In this document: positions 4,979-7,819 of the stretch, piece after piece
How the letters are laid out: the number at the start of each line of letters is the position of its first letter
Numbering within the stretch: position 1 is the first letter of the stretch
From: Bacteroidaceae bacterium
GTDB lineage: Bacteria > Bacteroidota > Bacteroidia > Bacteroidales > Bacteroidaceae
NCBI GenBank assembly: GCA_017628775.1
Contig: JAGBYN010000026.1
Location: 1 to 7,819 of the forward strand
Direction of reading: 5' to 3'
Length of the DNA: 7,819 nucleotides
The notes under the pieces: generated by a model
The model's database searches: none
What the model saw: the letters and a program-made list of their open reading frames with translations, nothing else
Told to the model about the DNA's origin: nothing
Made by a program: the position numbers and the translations under genes

Positions 4979-7591
4979 ATGACTGGACAAAATTTGACAC
5001 ACAAAGTTCAAGAGGTGATTCAGCAAGCTCTTGAAACTGCTCAAGCTAAAGGTCAACAAGCTGTGGGCACTTTACATTTGCTGTATGCGTTGCTTTCAGC
5101 TCCGGGCGAGAATATTATGCCCTTCTTGTTTGAAAAGGCCGGCGTGAATCTTGATATGTTGCGTCGTGTGCTTGAGCGCGAACTGGAGAATCAACCACGT
5201 GTTAATGGAGGTTCTGAACCCTATTTGGAACATGAAGCTGCAAAGGTAATGAAAAAGGCACAAGAATTGGCTCAGAAACGTGGTGATACCTACGTTGGAC
5301 TTGAAATATTGCTCCTTGCCTTGCTGGTTGTTACTTCAAAAGCGTCTAAAATATTAAAGGATGCTGGCATGAAAGAAGATGCCCTTGAAAAGGCGATCGA
5401 GGCATTACGTAAGGGTAAGAAGGTGGATTCGCCCATGAGCGAGGACAATTACCAGGCGCTTCAACGCTATGCACGTAACCTTGTAGATGAAGCGCGCGAG
5501 GGTAAGTTAGACCCTGTGATTGGGCGTGATGAAGAGATTAGAAGGGTTCTCCAAATCTTAAGCCGACGCACGAAGAATAATCCAATTCTTATTGGAGAAC
5601 CTGGTACGGGTAAGACAGCTATTGTTGAGGGCATTGCCCAACGCGTTGTGCGTGGCGACGTGCCGGAGAATTTGAAAAACAAAAAACTCTTTTCGCTTGA
5701 TATGGGGGCGCTCGTTGCGGGTGCTAAGTATAAGGGCGAGTTTGAGGAACGCCTGAAGAGTGTGGTGAACGAAGTGACTGAGGCGGAGGGTGAGATTGTG
5801 CTGTTTATTGATGAGATTCATACACTCGTGGGCGCAGGCAAAAGTGAAGGGGCTATGGATGCTGCCAATATCTTAAAGCCTGCCTTGGCAAGAGGTGAAT
5901 TGCGCAGTATTGGTGCTACGACATTAGAGGAGTATCAAAAATATTTTGAAAAGGACAAGGCCTTGGAACGACGTTTCCAAACGGTGTTGGTTGAGGAACC
6001 ATCGCCCGAAGATGCCATTTCAATTCTTCGTGGATTGAAAGAGCGTTATGAAAACCACCATCGTGTGCGTATTCAGGACGATGCGTTGATTGCTGCTGTC
6101 AGGTTATCACACCGATATATTGCCGATCGCTTCTTGCCTGATAAAGCCATTGACTTGATGGATGAGGCAGCTGCTAAGTTGCGCATGGAGCGCGATTCGC
6201 AACCCGAGGAGTTGGATGAAGCCTTGCGCCGATTGCGCCAACTGGAGATTGAACGTGAAGCCATCAAGCAGGAAGGCGATACTTTGAAGCAGGAATCGCT
6301 GAATGCTGAAATCGCCATGCTTGAAGAGCAGGTGAACGAGATGAAGGCGAAGTGGGAAGGTGAACGCAGTGCGTTGCTCGAAATTCAAAAGATCAAGCAA
6401 CAGCAAGAAACGCTGAATATGGAGGCGGAACGCCTGGAGCGTGAAGGCGAATACGGACGCGTGGCAGAGATACGCTACCGAAGTTTGCCTGAGTTGACTC
6501 AGAAATTGGAAACATTAAATGAAACGCTCAAACAACGTCAAGGCAGCGAAGCAATGGTGAAAGAAGTGGTGAGCGCTGACGATATTGCAGATGTGGTGAG
6601 CCGATGGACTGGTATTCCAGTGAGTCGCATGCAACAGAGTGAACGCGAAAAGTTGTTGCACCTTGATGCCGATTTGCACCAACGCGTAGTGGGGCAGGAT
6701 GATGCGGTGCAAGCTGTGGCTGATGCCGTGTTGCGCAGCAGGGCTGGACTTCAGGATCCGCGTCGCCCAATCGGGTCGTTTATCTTCCTTGGTGCTACGG
6801 GGGTGGGAAAAACGGAAATTGCTAAGGCGCTTGCAGAGTTGCTGTTTAATGATGAGCAAATGCTCACGCGCATAGATATGAGCGAATATCAAGAAAAGCA
6901 TAGTGTGAGCCGACTTGTCGGTGCGCCTCCGGGATACGTGGGTTATGATGAAGGTGGACAATTGACGGAAGCAGTGCGTCGCAAACCTTATTCGGTGGTG
7001 TTGTTTGACGAAATCGAAAAGGCACATCCTGATGTATTCAATATCCTGCTTCAGGTGCTGGATGATGGTCGATTAACCGATAATAAGGGACGCGTGGTGA
7101 ATTTCAAGAATACCATTATCATCATGACATCTAATTTAGGTAGTGGCTTTATCCATCAAGCGCTTGAACAAGCGACCAAACAAGGGTTGGCTATTGACCA
7201 ATATTTCAACGAACACGAGGAGGTCTTGAAAGATCAGGTTATGGGCTTGCTGAAGAATACCGTGCGTCCAGAGTTCCTGAACCGCATTGACGACATCGTG
7301 CTGTTTAAACCATTGTCGGAGTCTGACATTCAGCAAATCGTACGCTTACAGGTTAGTTTGGTGTGCGACCGTTTGGCGAAACAAGGGGTTAATCTCATTG
7401 TTGACGATGCTGCTGTTGCTTGTGTGGCACGCGAAGGTTACGATCCTCAATTTGGGGCACGTCCTGTGAAGCGCGCACTTCAGCGCATGCTACTTAATCC
7501 GCTGAGCCACGCCCTGTTGGCAGGAGCCGTAAGTAAGGATACGCCAATCAGTATCAGTGAACGTCAGGGAGAATTGGTGTTTGGAAATTAA
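4979..7591 (+). CDS. clpB: ATP-dependent protein disaggregase ClpB (Hsp100)
   Basis: The 870-residue protein is ClpB, the hexameric AAA+ disaggregase that works with DnaK to pull polypeptides out of aggregates in the cytoplasm. In order it has the Clp N-domain (about 1-145); AAA-1 with Walker A GEPGTGKT (206-213), pore loop [11 protein letters not shown], Walker B LFIDE (275-279) and ALERRF with Arg331/Arg332; the coiled-coil M-domain (about 409-525), which separates ClpB from ClpA and ClpC; and AAA-2 with Walker A GATGVGKT (605-612), pore loop GYVG, Walker B ending Glu678, arginine finger Arg769 and sensor-2 GAR (826-828). The frame is open upstream to a TTG at 4922 and an ATG at 4952, but ATG 4979 is preferred. 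From it, all motifs up to Glu678 fall at the residue numbers I recall for E. coli ClpB, and [12 protein letters not shown] aligns with the family start. A 13-residue excess lies between Glu678 and the arginine finger (about 695-735). All catalytic residues are present. Confidence 0.97.
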   Translation: MTGQNLTHKVQEVIQQALETAQAKGQQAVGTLHLLYALLSAPGENIMPFLFEKAGVNLDMLRRVLERELENQPRVNGGSEPYLEHEAAKVMKKAQELAQKRGDTYVGLEILLLALLVVTSKASKILKDAGMKEDALEKAIEALRKGKKVDSPMSEDNYQALQRYARNLVDEAREGKLDPVIGRDEEIRRVLQILSRRTKNNPILIGEPGTGKTAIVEGIAQRVVRGDVPENLKNKKLFSLDMGALVAGAKYKGEFEERLKSVVNEVTEAEGEIVLFIDEIHTLVGAGKSEGAMDAANILKPALARGELRSIGATTLEEYQKYFEKDKALERRFQTVLVEEPSPEDAISILRGLKERYENHHRVRIQDDALIAAVRLSHRYIADRFLPDKAIDLMDEAAAKLRMERDSQPEELDEALRRLRQLEIEREAIKQEGDTLKQESLNAEIAMLEEQVNEMKAKWEGERSALLEIQKIKQQQETLNMEAERLEREGEYGRVAEIRYRSLPELTQKLETLNETLKQRQGSEAMVKEVVSADDIADVVSRWTGIPVSRMQQSEREKLLHLDADLHQRVVGQDDAVQAVADAVLRSRAGLQDPRRPIGSFIFLGATGVGKTEIAKALAELLFNDEQMLTRIDMSEYQEKHSVSRLVGAPPGYVGYDEGGQLTEAVRRKPYSVVLFDEIEKAHPDVFNILLQVLDDGRLTDNKGRVVNFKNTIIIMTSNLGSGFIHQALEQATKQGLAIDQYFNEHEEVLKDQVMGLLKNTVRPEFLNRIDDIVLFKPLSESDIQQIVRLQVSLVCDRLAKQGVNLIVDDAAVACVAREGYDPQFGARPVKRALQRMLLNPLSHALLAGAVSKDTPISISERQGELVFGN

Positions 7592-7685
7592 AGTCCCCAA
7601 CCGTAGTCTTACTGCACGATGGGTAATGCTAAAAAGTAAATCCTCAATCAGTTTAAAAAGCGAAAGGAGAGCCAGCGGTGATGTG

Positions 7686-7721
7686 AACCCCGAAAGTTAG
7701 ACAAAAAACTTTCGGGGTTTT
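7686..7721 (+). terminator. Perfect 12-bp hairpin at the IS end
   Basis: AACCCCGAAAGT (7686-7697) pairs perfectly with ACTTTCGGGGTT (7708-7719) across a 10-nt loop, followed by TTTTATT. It overlaps the IS terminal repeat and ends only a few bases before the OrfA start. It could stop clpB read-through into the transposase gene and is the only terminator-like structure seen after clpB. In addition, as mRNA it could shield the OrfA start. Confidence 0.55.
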
Positions 7722-7724
7722 ATT

Positions 7725-7819
7725 ATGTCTAAAAGGAAGAAACATGGTTATGTAGAGTGCTTGAAGTACATGCATATGATTCAAGAAGGAAAGTCCATTC
7801 ATTCCATACATGTGAAGTA
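7725..7819 (+). CDS. Putative IS3-family transposase OrfA, N-terminal fragment
   Basis: The first 31 codons, from the ATG at 7725, are open to the window end. The start is basic (MSKRKKHGYVECLKYM), and the next stretch, MIQEGKSIHSIHVK, resembles the first helices of the helix-turn-helix domain of IS3-family OrfA proteins (pattern: hydrophobic, EGKSI, S-I-x-x-K-Y). OrfA binds the terminal repeats and, fused by frameshift to OrfB, makes the transposase. Only the fragment is visible, so the subfamily and intactness are unknown. Confidence 0.6.
   Translation, partial: MSKRKKHGYVECLKYMHMIQEGKSIHSIHVK

Larger units (their letters stand above)
7682..7819 (+). mobile_element. Left end of an IS3-family-like insertion sequence (truncated by window)
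   Basis: The sequence TGTGAACCCCGAAAGTTAGACA from 7682 resembles the terminal inverted repeats of IS3-family elements of the IS150 group (TG start, C-run, AAGTT-GACA). It is followed closely by a reading frame on the same strand that looks like an OrfA helix-turn-helix protein. The element lies 90 bp downstream of clpB in the same direction. The right end and target duplication are outside the window. Confidence 0.65.

Overview
The window looks like a chromosomal segment from a member of the Bacteroidales, most likely a Prevotella-like organism. The evidence is indirect. The genes lack clear Shine-Dalgarno sequences and have AT-rich leaders. A good match to the Bacteroidota promoter (TTTG, 20 nt, TAnnTTTG) lies upstream of the first gene. 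The proteins read as anaerobe-type Etf subunits and a Bacteroidota-like ClpB. No species can be named from the sequence alone.

Layout: 1-419 is a non-coding, highly structured repeat (copy A). 420-594 is a short intergenic region with a promoter. 595-4210 is a tight three-gene operon on the + strand: etfB, etfA (8-nt gap), and a ~570-residue acyl-CoA dehydrogenase (14-nt gap). A strong intrinsic terminator (4222-4264) closes the operon. 4282-4736 is a second copy of the repeat (copy B) in the same orientation, flanked by a 42-bp imperfect direct repeat made from the 3' half of that terminator. 4778-4978 is the leader of clpB. clpB occupies about 4979-7591. From 7682 to the window end is the left end of an IS3-family-like insertion sequence, with the first 31 codons of a putative OrfA.

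How the genes work together: EtfB and EtfA form the heterodimeric electron-transferring flavoprotein that exchanges electrons with the acyl-CoA dehydrogenase encoded next to it. The EtfB sequence (DGDTAQVGP motif) resembles the anaerobic, potentially electron-bifurcating type, so the operon could reduce an enoyl-CoA rather than only oxidise an acyl-CoA. The substrate cannot be read from the sequence. ClpB is an unrelated disaggregase with its own leader.

The most unusual content is the ~420-455-bp repeat. It has no ORF, imperfect terminal inverted repeats (TCCTGA...), three copies of a ~40-nt module, an 8-bp tandem repeat, and nested inverted repeats that could fold as a large branched hairpin. 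Two direct copies bracket the etf-acd operon. Copy B sits exactly at the loop of the operon's terminator hairpin. It looks like a non-autonomous MITE-like element or a structured intergenic repeat family; I do not recognise it as a named family.
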